A stretch of DNA of 64,000 nucleotides from Agromyces soli (GTDB lineage: Bacteria; Actinomycetota; Actinomycetes; Actinomycetales; Microbacteriaceae), in NCBI RefSeq assembly GCF_022811605.1, contig NZ_CP094533.1:124001-188000 (forward strand), read 5' to 3'. The translations under genes were made by a program, and so were the position numbers. Every line of letters begins with the position of its first letter. Positions within the stretch are counted from its first letter, which is position 1. The notes under the pieces are model-generated. The model was not told the DNA's origin. It made no database searches and saw only the letters and a program-made list of their open reading frames with translations. Shown one piece after another: positions 25,349 through 34,444 of the stretch.

Positions 25349-25699
25349 ATGAGCGTTTCACCGACCAACGACCGACGAGCGGCGACGCCGAACCCGCGCC
25401 TCGCGTTCCGGTATCTCATCGTCGGACTCGTGGCGGAGCTCGTCGCCCTCGGCGCGTGGTTCGGGGTCGCGTTCCTCGAGCAGGGGTCCCCGCCGGCCGT
25501 CGCGCTCACCTTCGCGGCCATCGCGCTGCACGCGTTCTCTGTCGCGTTCCTGCTCGCCGCGACCATCTTCGGCATCGTCAACCTGCGCCGCCGAGTTCAG
25601 CCCACCGCCATTCAACTGCTGGCGGCGCTCGCGCTCCCGATCGCGGGGGTGCTGCTGGTGCCGTTCGTGGTCGTGCTGTTCCTGATCACGACCTCGTAG
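25349..25699 (+). CDS. Three-helix membrane protein
   Basis: The 116-residue protein starts at ATG 25349 (a G-rich sequence lies upstream). It has a polar N-terminus (SPTNDRRAATPNP), then three hydrophobic helices (about residues 22-43, 52-77 and 90-113) with a basic loop LRRRVQPT between the second and third. The family is not recognised. It overlaps the convergent membrane-protein gene by 14 bp. Confidence 0.6.
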   Translation: MSVSPTNDRRAATPNPRLAFRYLIVGLVAELVALGAWFGVAFLEQGSPPAVALTFAAIALHAFSVAFLLAATIFGIVNLRRRVQPTAIQLLAALALPIAGVLLVPFVVVLFLITTS

Positions 25700-26543
25700 A
25701 CGCTCGACGGGTCGTGGCGGCCCCGAGGAACGCGCGTGCGTCTCGTGTGAGCAGCAGGATGCCTGCCAGGAGGAGCAGTGCGACGTCGAAGAGTGCGACC
25801 GGGGTCACACGGATCGAGACCACGGCCGCGACGACGAGCAGCACGGGGATGCCGCCCCACGCCCACGGCTGCCCGCGCCAGCAGGCGAAGGCGACGGCGA
25901 CGTGCGCGGCGGCGAACGCTCCCGTGAGCAGCACGGTCTGCCATTCGCCCGCCGACAATCCGTTCTCGCTCCCCGCGGCGAGCGCGACGAGCCCCACCGG
26001 GATGGTCCAGAGGCCCCCAGCGAGCGTCACCAGCCCGCTCGCCCACGCCGCCGATGCAGGGACAGCCGCAGCAGGCACCGGCCGCCAGACCCCGCGTCGC
26101 TCCTTCCCGCGCTCGGCGCGTTCGGTCGCAGCGGCCACCGTGAAGCCACGCGACGCCGGCATCCACAGCAGGATCGCCGCGGCGAGCGCCGCGACCGCAA
26201 CGCCGACGAGCAGCAGGTTCGTGACCGGCCCGCTGAGCGCCGACACGGTCACCAGGACCGCGTACACGGAGACGACGATCCGTGGCCACCGCCGCCGGCG
26301 CCGCACTGCCAGCGCGGCGAGGAGCGGCACTGCGACGACCCCAGTAGAGACGAGGGCGAGCAGCACGGCAGCGGGCGCGACGGCCTCGGCGGGAAGCCCT
26401 GCGTAGGCGGCCGGCAGGAACAGCGGGACGGCGTTGATGAGACTCAGGCCCGCGCACACGTACAGCAGAAGCGTCGCCCAGAGGACGGTGGATGGTCGCG
26501 CAGGTGCGGGCGACCGAAGGCCCGCCGCGTTCACCGTGTTCAC
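25686..26543 (-). CDS. Multi-pass membrane protein
   Basis: The 285-residue protein has about eight hydrophobic segments, and a cytosolic loop rich in Arg and Glu (TERAERGKERRGVWRP) near the middle. GTG 26543 is the likely start because it overlaps the TGA of the upstream DUF2510 gene (GTGA). No family is recognised. It is the second gene of a coupled pair with the DUF2510 protein, so it may be its partner in the membrane. Confidence 0.65.
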   Translation of the reverse strand: MNTVNAAGLRSPAPARPSTVLWATLLLYVCAGLSLINAVPLFLPAAYAGLPAEAVAPAAVLLALVSTGVVAVPLLAALAVRRRRRWPRIVVSVYAVLVTVSALSGPVTNLLLVGVAVAALAAAILLWMPASRGFTVAAATERAERGKERRGVWRPVPAAAVPASAAWASGLVTLAGGLWTIPVGLVALAAGSENGLSAGEWQTVLLTGAFAAAHVAVAFACWRGQPWAWGGIPVLLVVAAVVSIRVTPVALFDVALLLLAGILLLTRDARAFLGAATTRRASTRS

Positions 26544-26920
26544 TGCGGCCAACCCGCCGTGTCGCCCACGCCGTCGGGATTGGTCAGCACGTGACCGAGG
26601 ACCCGAACCACCACTGCGACCGCGACGAACACTACGAACAGGAAGGCGGTGATCGCGACTCCGATCCAAATATGCGAGTCAACCGTGAGTGCGGCGAAGA
26701 GCATCCCGAGCATCAAGATGCCCGAGAAGACGGCGTTCACCAGCGAGCCGAGACGCCCGAACGGGCCGAGACGAAGTTCGTGGCGAATCTGCGACGACGC
26801 CGGCGGCCTGAGTTTGAAGTCGCTCTCGGACCATTCCTCACCGTCCCACCATCGCAGCATGTCGTCGGCGTGCGGATCGACATACCATCCGGGCGGCGGG
26901 CCGATTGGCAGCTCACTCAT
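26540..26920 (-). CDS. DUF2510 membrane protein
   Basis: The 126-residue protein starts MSELPIGPPPGWYVDPHADD and MLRWWDGEEWSE; PPGWYxDP followed by RWWDGxxW is the DUF2510 domain, a small beta-hairpin unit common at the N-terminus of actinobacterial membrane proteins. Two hydrophobic helices follow (about residues 58-76 and 82-105). The start at 26920 puts the motif at the N-terminus. The downstream membrane protein is translationally coupled. Confidence 0.82.
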   Translation of the reverse strand: MSELPIGPPPGWYVDPHADDMLRWWDGEEWSESDFKLRPPASSQIRHELRLGPFGRLGSLVNAVFSGILMLGMLFAALTVDSHIWIGVAITAFLFVVFVAVAVVVRVLGHVLTNPDGVGDTAGWPQ

Positions 26921-27007
26921 CGCCGCGCCTTTCGTTCCGGTGGGTACGGATGACCTCGGGCAGTGGGCAACAGCGCCGATCCTCGGACATCTTCCCACGA
27001 CGTCTGG

Positions 27008-27205
27008 TCATGTCGACGCGCCGAGTTCACCGACCGCCTGTGCGACGATCACGTCGAGCGCCCGCCGCGCCCAGCGAAGGCCGGATGATTCGCGGCCGCT
27101 GGCGACAAGCCGCAGCCGTTCGATCACGAACAGGCGAACGACCAGGATGCCGAAGCCGATCATCGCGGTGAAGAAACACAGGAAGAGCTGAGCTTCAACC
27201 GGCAT
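27008..27205 (-). CDS. Small single-helix membrane protein
   Basis: The 65-residue protein has one hydrophobic segment (AQLFLCFFTAMIGFGILVVR) and a basic C-terminal half (RLRLVASGRESSGLRWARRA). It lies 15 nt downstream of the next membrane gene and belongs to the same run of minus-strand genes. No family is recognised. Confidence 0.55.
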   Translation of the reverse strand: MPVEAQLFLCFFTAMIGFGILVVRLFVIERLRLVASGRESSGLRWARRALDVIVAQAVGELGAST

Positions 27206-27220
27206 CGTCGCCCTCCTCGG

Positions 27221-27766
27221 TCATCGAACGTGTTTCAACTCAGTGCGACGGTACTGGCCGAGCACGACCAGTCGATTCGTCAGGAGCATCAACGCCCCCG
27301 TGCCGAGCGCGAGAAAGAAGAGCACTGTTCGGGGGGCGACATGCGATTGATCGAACTCGACGGAGTCGTAGAAGCCCGGGATCATCTTGCCGAATCGGAT
27401 CGACAGTGTCGATGGTGTCACTCCCGCCAGAAGTCCGCTGATGCCGAACAGCAGGAGCGTCCACGTCGCCGTTCGCCAGAGCGAGAATGGCCGATCGAGA
27501 CGCCACGTCGCCGCTGTGCCAACCCGCCACCCGGTGTAGCTGCCCGCTACGAGCCCGAGCACGACGCAGACAGCCAACACCGCGCCATGTCCCCACGCGG
27601 GGGCGATCTTTTCGTAGGCGACGATGAGATCGGAGTCGATGATGCCGAGGGGCCTCAGGATCAATCCGTCCCAGAGCACCACCGTCCACGTCGCCATCGC
27701 AGGCACCCACAGCACGAGGTCACTCAACAGGCGTTGATGCCAGCGCACGTGCTGATCGTCAGTCAT
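27221..27766 (-). CDS. Four-helix membrane protein
   Basis: The 181-residue protein has a short cytosolic N-terminus (TDDQHVRWHQR) and four hydrophobic helices (about residues 17-33, 58-76, 97-113, 145-165) with WRVGTAATWRLDRPFSLWRT between the second and third. It is not a recognised family. It starts at ATG 27766; upstream is a CCTTGG hexamer repeat. Confidence 0.6.
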   Translation of the reverse strand: MTDDQHVRWHQRLLSDLVLWVPAMATWTVVLWDGLILRPLGIIDSDLIVAYEKIAPAWGHGAVLAVCVVLGLVAGSYTGWRVGTAATWRLDRPFSLWRTATWTLLLFGISGLLAGVTPSTLSIRFGKMIPGFYDSVEFDQSHVAPRTVLFFLALGTGALMLLTNRLVVLGQYRRTELKHVR

Positions 27767-27782
27767 CGCGTCCTCGCCCTCG

Positions 27783-27806
27783 CCTTGGCCTTGGCCTTGG
27801 CCTTGG
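27783..27806. repeat. CCTTGG hexamer repeat
   Basis: Four exact CCTTGG units in a row lie in the 51-nt gap between two minus-strand membrane-protein genes, just upstream of the start at 27766. Copy number could vary by slippage and change expression of the downstream gene. Confidence 0.75.
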
Positions 27807-27817
27807 CCTTCGATCAG

Positions 27818-28411
27818 TCATCCCTGCACTGCCTCGACTGGGTGCAAGATGAGCTCTCCGAGACTGCGGTGCCGTTGGCGGGACGCCTCGGCGACTCCCC
27901 ACGTGCTGGGCGTGCCGAGAGTGAACGTCACCGCCCCCTCCGCTCCCCGCACGGCGAGCGCGTAGTATGCGAAACCGCCGATCCTGCGTGAACCGAGCTC
28001 CACGCCTTCAAGGTTCTCAACCGCCGCGACCGGTACCGGGCCGTCGCCGACATCGGACCAGAACTCGAGCCTTCCGGGCAGGACGATCAGCGCAACGATC
28101 ACGTTCTCCGGCGCAATCCTCACCCAGTGAACGCGGACGTGGCCACGCTGCCGCAGCTGAGAAGCCGCCCTGCGCGCACCCCGGCTCGCGGCGTAGCCGA
28201 TGACGCTCGCCAGAAGGAACCCGCCAGCAGCGATCCCAACAGCCAAAGCGCCGAGCGTGATCAATTGGTCGAGCCGCGAGGTCGCGACGGCATCCACGAT
28301 CGCAGGGAAACCCACCCCCACAATGAGCAGACCCGCGGCCGCGGCGAACACCGCACGACGGACACCGGCCCGCCGTGCCGACGGCATCTCGACGAGGGCA
28401 ACCTCACTCAT
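27818..28411 (-). CDS. Membrane protein with C-terminal cytosolic domain
   Basis: The 197-residue protein starts at ATG 28411 (MSEVALVEMPSARRAGVRRA). Two hydrophobic helices (about residues 20-40 and 54-75) precede a soluble domain with VRVHWVRIAPENVIVALIVL, EFWSDVGDGPVPVAAVENLE and VTFTLGTPSTWGV, probably a beta-rich PH-like fold. The family is not recognised. It lies in the run of minus-strand membrane-protein genes. Confidence 0.6.
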   Translation of the reverse strand: MSEVALVEMPSARRAGVRRAVFAAAAGLLIVGVGFPAIVDAVATSRLDQLITLGALAVGIAAGGFLLASVIGYAASRGARRAASQLRQRGHVRVHWVRIAPENVIVALIVLPGRLEFWSDVGDGPVPVAAVENLEGVELGSRRIGGFAYYALAVRGAEGAVTFTLGTPSTWGVAEASRQRHRSLGELILHPVEAVQG

Positions 28412-28477
28412 CCGCCAACCATTCGGACAAGAGCAGCGCTTCATCTTGCGAAAGGTCTATCCGAGCTGAGTCCATAA

Positions 28478-28894
28478 TCAACCCCTACTCCGATCCCGAG
28501 CGTATGCCCGCGCCGCCGGCGACCAAAGAGCAGCAGCCGAGATCGACACTGCGGCGAAAACGAGCCACGCCAGTGGCATCCCAACCATCAGCGGGACCGC
28601 GCTGATCGCAAGCGCGCACATGATCCACCGCGGCCACCCACTCCCTTGTCGCGCGAAACGCCCCGCTACGAGCGTCGCACAACAGAACCAGATCAGTAGG
28701 AGCGTCCCAAGCAGCGCGTACTTCGTTGCGTCCTCCGTTGAGCGAGCTTCCGGCAACAGCAAGAGCAGTTGGATGCCTGCAAGAAAGCCGGAAACGACCC
28801 CGCCAACGATCGAGCACATCCACGCCAACGCAACCGAATGGGGAATCAGCTTGCTCGTACGCGCCTCCGAGGCCCCCGGCCACGCTCTGCCCAT
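28478..28894 (-). CDS. Four-helix membrane protein
   Basis: The 138-residue protein starts at ATG 28894, with AAGGA 5 nt upstream, in preference to in-frame codons 21-24 nt further up. It has four hydrophobic helices (about residues 22-47, 57-75, 86-99 and 105-122) and ends in a basic tail (ARAYARDRSRG). The base composition is lower in GC than average. No family is recognised. Confidence 0.55.
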   Translation of the reverse strand: MGRAWPGASEARTSKLIPHSVALAWMCSIVGGVVSGFLAGIQLLLLLPEARSTEDATKYALLGTLLLIWFCCATLVAGRFARQGSGWPRWIMCALAISAVPLMVGMPLAWLVFAAVSISAAALWSPAARAYARDRSRG

Positions 28895-28937
28895 GCTGTT
28901 CCTTCGTTTCCACATCAACTCATGTCCGAGCTCCGCA

Positions 28938-29055
28938 CTACTTCATCAGATACTCCCAGTAGTCCCGCTCGGCCGTGAGGAACGTGGACGCATCTGAAAC
29001 GAGCGTTGCCAACGTCTCAGGATCAGCGGCCGCGCCATTTCGGATACAACAACTT
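28938..29055 (-). pseudogene. Possible C-terminal gene remnant
   Basis: A minus-strand frame ending at 28938 encodes DPETLATLVSDASTFLTAER and DYWEYLMK, which look like real protein sequence, but no proper start codon or ribosome site lies upstream and the frame soon runs into the lipoprotein gene. It may be the tail of a lost gene. Support is weak. Confidence 0.3.
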
Positions 29056-29086
29056 CGGCGTAGCAATACGCCGTCGACACCGTCGC

Positions 29087-29572
29087 CTACTCGACCCGCG
29101 GCGCGGACGCACCGACGACGAGCGTCTCGAAGCGGAACGGCCCCGGGCATTCGCCGAGCACGCCGGTGCGCTCGACAATCACCGGGATCTCGAACTCGCC
29201 GTCGACCAGGCCCGTCCCGTCGACCGCCTCGACGACGACGCGGAGCGACCGCTCGGTCCCATCTCCGTACACGCCGTCGCCGAGGTACGGCGCCGCCTGC
29301 GGCACCCGCCAGACACCGCCGGGCATGGTCTCGCCGACGGTCGGCTCGGCGCCGCGCTCGACGGACGAGGGTGCGCAGCCGGCGCCGAAGCAGGCCGAGA
29401 CGAGCGCGTCGTCGGGCAGCGCCGGGTCGAAGGCGATGACCGCCGGGCCGTCGTAGAGGTACCCGACGGCCGAGCAGGCGACGAGGCCGGGCCCGGCGCA
29501 GCCGCTCAGGCCGAGTACGAGGCAGCCGGCGAGCGTTGCGACGCCCGCCATTCCGAATCGTCTGCTGGGCAT
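29087..29572 (-). CDS. Lipoprotein of unknown function
   Basis: The 161-residue protein starts at ATG 29572 (MPSRRFGMAGVATLAG) and has a lipobox LSGC. The mature domain has VACSAVGYLYDGPAVIAFDP, SACFGAGCAPSS, GVWRVPQAAPYL and VIVERTGVLGECPGPFRFET, with several cysteines that could form disulfides outside the cell. The family is not recognised. It is divergent from the DUF4303-like gene at 29721. Confidence 0.7.
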   Translation of the reverse strand: MPSRRFGMAGVATLAGCLVLGLSGCAGPGLVACSAVGYLYDGPAVIAFDPALPDDALVSACFGAGCAPSSVERGAEPTVGETMPGGVWRVPQAAPYLGDGVYGDGTERSLRVVVEAVDGTGLVDGEFEIPVIVERTGVLGECPGPFRFETLVVGASAPRVE

Positions 29573-29720
29573 GTCCCGAGCCTGCCAGCTCCAGGCGGCG
29601 CAGCCCGGGCGCGCGAGGCATCCGTTGTCGAAGCGATGCGCGATCGTCGCCGAACCGGGACCGGGCGGCCCCAACCGCGATCGCCTTCCACTCGTCGGAG
29701 GCGCATGCGAGGATCGGCAT

Positions 29721-30893
29721 ATGAGCCCCGACGCCATGACCGCCGCCGACTGGCGCGCCCTCGAGGCGCACATCGCGGAGCGCTATGCCGAGGCGGTCCA
29801 CGCCTACCTCGCGGACCACCCCGGCGAGCGCGTCTACGGTGTCGCGTCCCATGTCTTCTACGGCGAGACCGGCGGGGTGATCGCGTGGCCCGGGCTTGCG
29901 GTCGGCAGCCAGGAATCACTCGCCGCCGCGGCCGAAGGCTCGAGCTTCAGCCCCGCGGAGCTGCGCTGGAGCCCGGCCGACTGGGCGTTCCAGCTCGATC
30001 CGAGCGAGGCCGACGACGCCTGGGCGGCCCGCGCCGAGGCGGCCGCCCGCGCCGGCGACGACGCACACTGGGAGTCGGTCTACGAGCGGTTCCTCCGCGC
30101 CTTCGCGAACGCGGCCACGCAGGCGAAGAAGCGGCTGCGCGCCGAGGGCGCCGTCGCCCCCGGGTTCCTCGCCGTGGCGATGGACGAGGCGTGGGAGCTC
30201 CTCCCGCTGAGTCTCACGAAGGCCGAGCTCGAACGCCACTTCCCCGAGCTCGGCGAAGAGGCGCAGGAGCTGGCACGTCTCGAGGCCCTCCCCGCGCCCG
30301 AGCGGGCCGCCGCCATCGGCGAGCTGCTCGACGCGTACACCCCTGGCGTCGTCTCCACCGAGGACGCGGAGCGCCTGCTGCGCGGGCTCGGCGAGGCATC
30401 CGTCGACGTCGCGCTCGAGCGGATGCCCCGCTCGCACCGCCGCTGGCAGTGGGCGAAGCTGCTCGCGGACCTCGGCATCCCCCGTGACGACGCGATCGAC
30501 GCCCTCACGAAGGTCCTGCGCGCGAAGAAGCTGCCGGAGCCCGACCGGGCCTGGGCGGCGGCCGCGCTCGCACGACTGGGCCGCCTCGACCTCGTGCTCG
30601 CCGAGGCCGAGCGGCTGCCTCGAACCGTGCTGCTGCGCGGGCTCGCCGCGCCGTACACCTCGTTCCGCGACCGTGCGGTGCGGCACCTGCCGCTCAACTA
30701 CGCGCCGCTCGAGGCCGCCCTCGCCGAACACCCGGAGCTCGCCGAGGCGATGCTCGACGAACTCCGCCCCGGCAGCGGCTACTGCACCATCGAGCCCGGC
30801 GAGGCAGCCACCGCCCGCGCGGCGCTCGACTCCCCATTCGAGGTGGTGCGGCGGCACGCACGGACGGTGCTGGAAGACGCGCGGTCGGCCTGA
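29721..30893 (+). CDS. DUF4303-like protein with helical repeats
   Basis: The 390-residue protein starts at ATG 29721. The N-terminal half (VHAYLADHPGERVYGVASHV, then a WSPADWAFQLDPSEADDAW stretch) resembles DUF4303, and the C-terminal part is built of helical hairpins (AAALARLGRLDLVLAEAERL, HPELAEAMLDELRPG) like HEAT-type repeats. DUF4303 relatives often sit near toxin immunity genes, but no toxin is seen here. It could be a protein-interaction scaffold. Assignment is tentative. Confidence 0.55.
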   Translation: MSPDAMTAADWRALEAHIAERYAEAVHAYLADHPGERVYGVASHVFYGETGGVIAWPGLAVGSQESLAAAAEGSSFSPAELRWSPADWAFQLDPSEADDAWAARAEAAARAGDDAHWESVYERFLRAFANAATQAKKRLRAEGAVAPGFLAVAMDEAWELLPLSLTKAELERHFPELGEEAQELARLEALPAPERAAAIGELLDAYTPGVVSTEDAERLLRGLGEASVDVALERMPRSHRRWQWAKLLADLGIPRDDAIDALTKVLRAKKLPEPDRAWAAAALARLGRLDLVLAEAERLPRTVLLRGLAAPYTSFRDRAVRHLPLNYAPLEAALAEHPELAEAMLDELRPGSGYCTIEPGEAATARAALDSPFEVVRRHARTVLEDARSA

Positions 30894-30927
30894 TCGCGGT
30901 CGAGCGGGCCGATCGAGCCATCCGTCG

Positions 30928-32286
30928 TCAGGATGCGTGGATGTCGACGTCCTTGCTCTCCCGGGCGAGCAGCACCGCGGCGGCGCTCGCGGCGAGCACG
31001 ACCATCCAGAACACCGCGACCGGCCAGGTCGCGCCGAGCCCCAGCACGAGGCTCGTGGCGATGAGCGGTGAGAAGCCCGCACCGATCGTGGACGCCGTCT
31101 GGTACGCCGCCGACGCTCCGGAGAACCGCAGCGAGGTCGGGAACTGCTCGGCCACGAACGCCGCGATCGGGCCGTAGACGAGCCCCTGCACGAGCCCGTT
31201 GCCGAGCACGATCGCGAGCGCGAAGCCCCACACGGTGCCGGTCTGCAGCAGGCCGATGATCGGCAGGGCGAGCACGATCCCGACGACGCAACCGGCGACG
31301 ATGACGGTGCGACGACCGAGGCGGTCGCTCGCCCGGGCCGCGAGGATCGACACGACCACGGTCGTGATCGCGGCGACGGCCTTCCAGTTCAGCACGCCCG
31401 TGGGGTCCGCGCCGGCGGTGACCGCCTCGGAGACGCCCCACACCGTCATCAGCCCCTGGGAGGTGGTGAACGAGAGCACCGCCACGAACGCGATCAGCAC
31501 GGCACGCCAGTGGTGCCGCAGCACCTCGACGATCGGCACGCGGCGCTTCGCCCCGATCTCTTCGAGCTGCTGGAACATCGGCGTCTCGGCCACGCGGAGC
31601 CGGATCACGAGCCCGACTGCGAGCAGGGCGACGCTGAAGAGGAACGGCACACGCCACCCCCAGCTGAGGAACTGCTCCTCGGGCAGCAGCGAGAAGAGGC
31701 TCAGCATGAGCGTGGCGAGCACGGCGCCCACGGGGCCGCCCGCGTTGGCGAAGCTGGCGGCGAGGCCGCGGCGGTTGCGGGGCGCATGCTCGAGCGCGAC
31801 GAGGATGGCCCCGCCCCACTCGCCGCCGACGGCGACGCCCTGCACCACGCGCAGCAGGACGAGGAGGATGGGCGCGATGACGCCGACTGCGGCGGTCGGC
31901 GGCAGCAGGCCCATGATCGTCGAGGCGACGCCCATCATCAGCATGGAGAGCACGAGGACTCGTTTGCGTCCCCGGGTGTCACCGAAGTGGCCGAAGATGA
32001 TGCCGCCGAGCGGCCGGGCGAGGTAGCCCACGGCGAAGGTCGCGAACGAGGCGAAGGTCGCGAAGCCCGGGCCGAGCCCCGCGAAGAACACCTGCCCGAA
32101 CACGAGGCTCGCGGCGGTCGCGTAGAGGATGAAGTCGTAGAACTCGATCATGCTGCCCATGAAGCTCGAGGCGATGACGCGACGCATGTCCTTCGTCGTC
32201 ATCGAGAGCTGCGTGCCGTCTGCGGCCGTGGTGGGGGCGGTCATGTCGGAGGGTGTTGCCGGTGCGGTGGGGGTGATGCGGGTCAT
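30928..32286 (-). CDS. MFS transporter, metabolite:proton symporter group
   Basis: The 452-residue protein has twelve hydrophobic helices and matches the MHS group: MIEFYDFILYATAASLVFG in helix 1, FATFAVGYLARPLGGIIFGH with FGDTRGRKRVLV (motif A), and RVVQGVAVGGEWGGA in helix 4. These carriers import organic acids such as citrate, alpha-ketoglutarate, shikimate or betaines with protons. It follows the MBL hydrolase gene by 26 nt on the same strand, so the substrate may be something that hydrolase opens. A divergent LysR gene probably controls both. Confidence 0.88.
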   Translation of the reverse strand: MTRITPTAPATPSDMTAPTTAADGTQLSMTTKDMRRVIASSFMGSMIEFYDFILYATAASLVFGQVFFAGLGPGFATFASFATFAVGYLARPLGGIIFGHFGDTRGRKRVLVLSMLMMGVASTIMGLLPPTAAVGVIAPILLVLLRVVQGVAVGGEWGGAILVALEHAPRNRRGLAASFANAGGPVGAVLATLMLSLFSLLPEEQFLSWGWRVPFLFSVALLAVGLVIRLRVAETPMFQQLEEIGAKRRVPIVEVLRHHWRAVLIAFVAVLSFTTSQGLMTVWGVSEAVTAGADPTGVLNWKAVAAITTVVVSILAARASDRLGRRTVIVAGCVVGIVLALPIIGLLQTGTVWGFALAIVLGNGLVQGLVYGPIAAFVAEQFPTSLRFSGASAAYQTASTIGAGFSPLIATSLVLGLGATWPVAVFWMVVLAASAAAVLLARESKDVDIHAS

Positions 32287-32312
32287 CGTCGACCTCTCTC
32301 GTTCTCAGTTTC

Positions 32313-33335
32313 TCAGACGGCGAGCACGCGCTGCCGTGCGAAGGAGATGCGGTCGAGGTCGTCCGGGATGACGACCTCGACGTCCGCGCCGGCGGCGGCG
32401 CGGATCCAGTCCTCGGCGGGCAGGTGCCCGGGCACGAGGTGGTGCAGGGCGAGGCGGCGGACCCCGGCCTCGCGGGCGACGGCGATCGCCTCCTCGACGC
32501 TCGTGTGCGACTTGCGGTGGTGATCGATGGAGGCGCGGGACGTCTCGTCGTCGCGCCCGCCGTAGGTGTCCGTCACCCAGTCGAAGCTGATCGCCTCGTG
32601 CAGCAGGAGCTCGGCCCCCGCGGCGAGCCGCACCATGTTGTCGCACTTCGCGGTATCGCCCGAGATGGCGACGCTGCCCTCATCGCTCGTGAAGCGGAAG
32701 CCGAACGCGGGGGCGATCGGCGGGTGCTGCACGAGGATCGCGTCGACGCGCACCCGGTCGTCCTCGAACACGGTGAACGGCGCCATCTCGGGCGTGGGCG
32801 CCGTGTTCGGGTGGTAGCCGATACCGGCGGGCAGCGCGATGTCGCGGGCGTCGAAGAGCTCGAGCGGCGAGGGCCGCAGCGCGTCGAGCACCCGGTCGTT
32901 GAGGTCGGTCGCCTGCGACTCCATCAGCAGCCGGAACATGTCTGCGGTGCCGGGCGTGGGCAGCCCGGGCGCGACCGGGCGGGGCGGCGTCGTCGCCCGT
33001 GACGACACGGGCGGCAGTGCGCCGCGGTCGCCGGGGCCGACGATGGGGATGCGCGGGCCCTCGCCGCTCAGCCCGAACATGCCGAACAGGGCGAGGTTCA
33101 GCAGATCGGTGGTGTGATCGGAGTGCAGGTGAGTGAGGAACACGCCGCCGAGCTGGTCCATACGAAAGCCGGCGCGGGTGAACTGGCGCCCGGCCCCGAG
33201 TCCGGCATCCACCAGGTAGACCCGGTCGCCGACGGCGACCGCCGTCGAGATGCCGAACCGTGAGTGGGTGTCGATGGGCGTCCACCATCGGGGCCCTCCG
33301 GCGGTGCCCAGGGTGACGATGCGGTGTTCGCTCAT
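32313..33335 (-). CDS. Metallo-beta-lactamase-fold hydrolase
   Basis: The 340-residue protein starts MSEHRIVTLGTAGGPRWW and has the metal motif THLHSDHTTDLL, AISGDTAKCDN (metal Asp), LLLHEAISF and LHHLVPGH (last His), in the order of RNase Z/arylsulfatase-like MBL enzymes. Two zinc ions would activate water for hydrolysis. The segment RATTPPRPVAPGLPTPGTAD is an insertion between strands. With the downstream MFS importer and the divergent LysR regulator it makes a small catabolic unit; the substrate is unknown. Confidence 0.85.
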   Translation of the reverse strand: MSEHRIVTLGTAGGPRWWTPIDTHSRFGISTAVAVGDRVYLVDAGLGAGRQFTRAGFRMDQLGGVFLTHLHSDHTTDLLNLALFGMFGLSGEGPRIPIVGPGDRGALPPVSSRATTPPRPVAPGLPTPGTADMFRLLMESQATDLNDRVLDALRPSPLELFDARDIALPAGIGYHPNTAPTPEMAPFTVFEDDRVRVDAILVQHPPIAPAFGFRFTSDEGSVAISGDTAKCDNMVRLAAGAELLLHEAISFDWVTDTYGGRDDETSRASIDHHRKSHTSVEEAIAVAREAGVRRLALHHLVPGHLPAEDWIRAAAGADVEVVIPDDLDRISFARQRVLAV

Positions 33336-33387
33336 GCGCTGACTCCTTCGGCGTGCGTTGCCATCCATCGTGGGGCGCGAACTATTG

Positions 33388-33411
33388 TTCTGAACAGCGG
33401 ATGTTTCAGAA
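33388..33411. promoter_or_regulatory. LysR-type inverted repeat TTCTGAA-N10-TTCAGAA
   Basis: A perfect 7-bp inverted repeat lies between the divergent MBL (33335) and LysR (33432) starts. It has the size of a LysR recognition site and could control both directions. Confidence 0.65.
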
Positions 33412-33431
33412 GAACTTCATAAGGAGAAGCG

Positions 33432-34343
33432 ATGAATGCCGTGACCCTACGCCAGTTGCAGTACTTCGTGGCCGCTGCCGAGGCGGGCACCGTCAGCGCC
33501 GCCGCCGAGCGCTGCCTCGCCTCGCAGGCGGCCGTCTCCACCGGACTCGGCGAGCTCGAACGGGCGCTCGGTCTGCAACTGCTCGTGCGCCGGCCCGCGA
33601 AGGGCGTCGCCCTCACCCGCAGCGGAGAACGCATGCTGCCCGTGGCCCGGCGCATCCTCGACGACACGAGCGAGCTGGAGCGGCTCGCCGGCGCCGAGCA
33701 CGACGAGGTCGCCGGGCCGCTGCGCATCGCCTGCACCGTCGCCCTCTCGCCGAGGCTCCTGCCCCCGCTCGCCGCGACGTTCACCGAGCGGCATCCCCGG
33801 GTCGAGCTCGACCTCGTCGACGGGCTCGCGAGCGAGGTGCAGGACCTCCTGCGCACGGGCGCGGTCGACGCCGCCGTGCTCTACCGGCGCCAGCTCGCGG
33901 CCGACTTCGACGTGCGCGAGGTGCGCTCGCTCGCTCCCTACGCGGTGCTCCCCGAATCGCATCGACTCGCTTCGGCCCCCGACGTCTCGCTCGCCGAACT
34001 CGCCGAGGAGCGGCTCATCCTGGTGCAGCCCGCCGGCTCTCGGAGCGTCATCGAGTCGCTCATCGAAGAGGCCGGCATCGTGCCCAACCCCGGCTGGGCG
34101 TTCACGAACCCGGAGACCGTGCGGGCGATGGTCGCCCGCGGCCTCGGCTACTCCGTGTTCAGCGGGCGCCCTCGTGGCACGCAGAGCTTCGACGGACGCC
34201 ACGTCGCGTATGTGCGCGTGCGCGACGCCGTCGCCCCGAACGACGTGATCCTCGCGATGCCGCACGGACAGCGCCGCACCGCCCGACTCGACGCGCTGCT
34301 CGCGCTGCTCGGCGAGCCGGAGCTGCACGACGCGCTGGGCTAG
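33432..34343 (+). CDS. LysR-family transcriptional regulator
   Basis: The 303-residue protein has the LysR HTH (RQLQYFVAAAEAGTVSAAAE, SQAAVSTGLGELERAL) and effector domain (LRIACTVALSPRLLPPLAAT, VDAAVLYRRQLA, ETVRAMVARGLGYSVFSGRP). ATG 33432 has AAGGAGAAG upstream. It is divergent from the MBL-MFS operon and probably activates it in response to the substrate. Helix motif and length are normal. Confidence 0.92.
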   Translation: MNAVTLRQLQYFVAAAEAGTVSAAAERCLASQAAVSTGLGELERALGLQLLVRRPAKGVALTRSGERMLPVARRILDDTSELERLAGAEHDEVAGPLRIACTVALSPRLLPPLAATFTERHPRVELDLVDGLASEVQDLLRTGAVDAAVLYRRQLAADFDVREVRSLAPYAVLPESHRLASAPDVSLAELAEERLILVQPAGSRSVIESLIEEAGIVPNPGWAFTNPETVRAMVARGLGYSVFSGRPRGTQSFDGRHVAYVRVRDAVAPNDVILAMPHGQRRTARLDALLALLGEPELHDALG

Positions 34344-34444
34344 CGCCGCACCGGGCTCGCGCCGCGCCGGGTTGGCGACGCACCTCGGCTCGTCGGCCGA
34401 GGGTGCCCCGCGGCGCCTTGCCCGCTCTCGCCGCGGCTGCCAGC

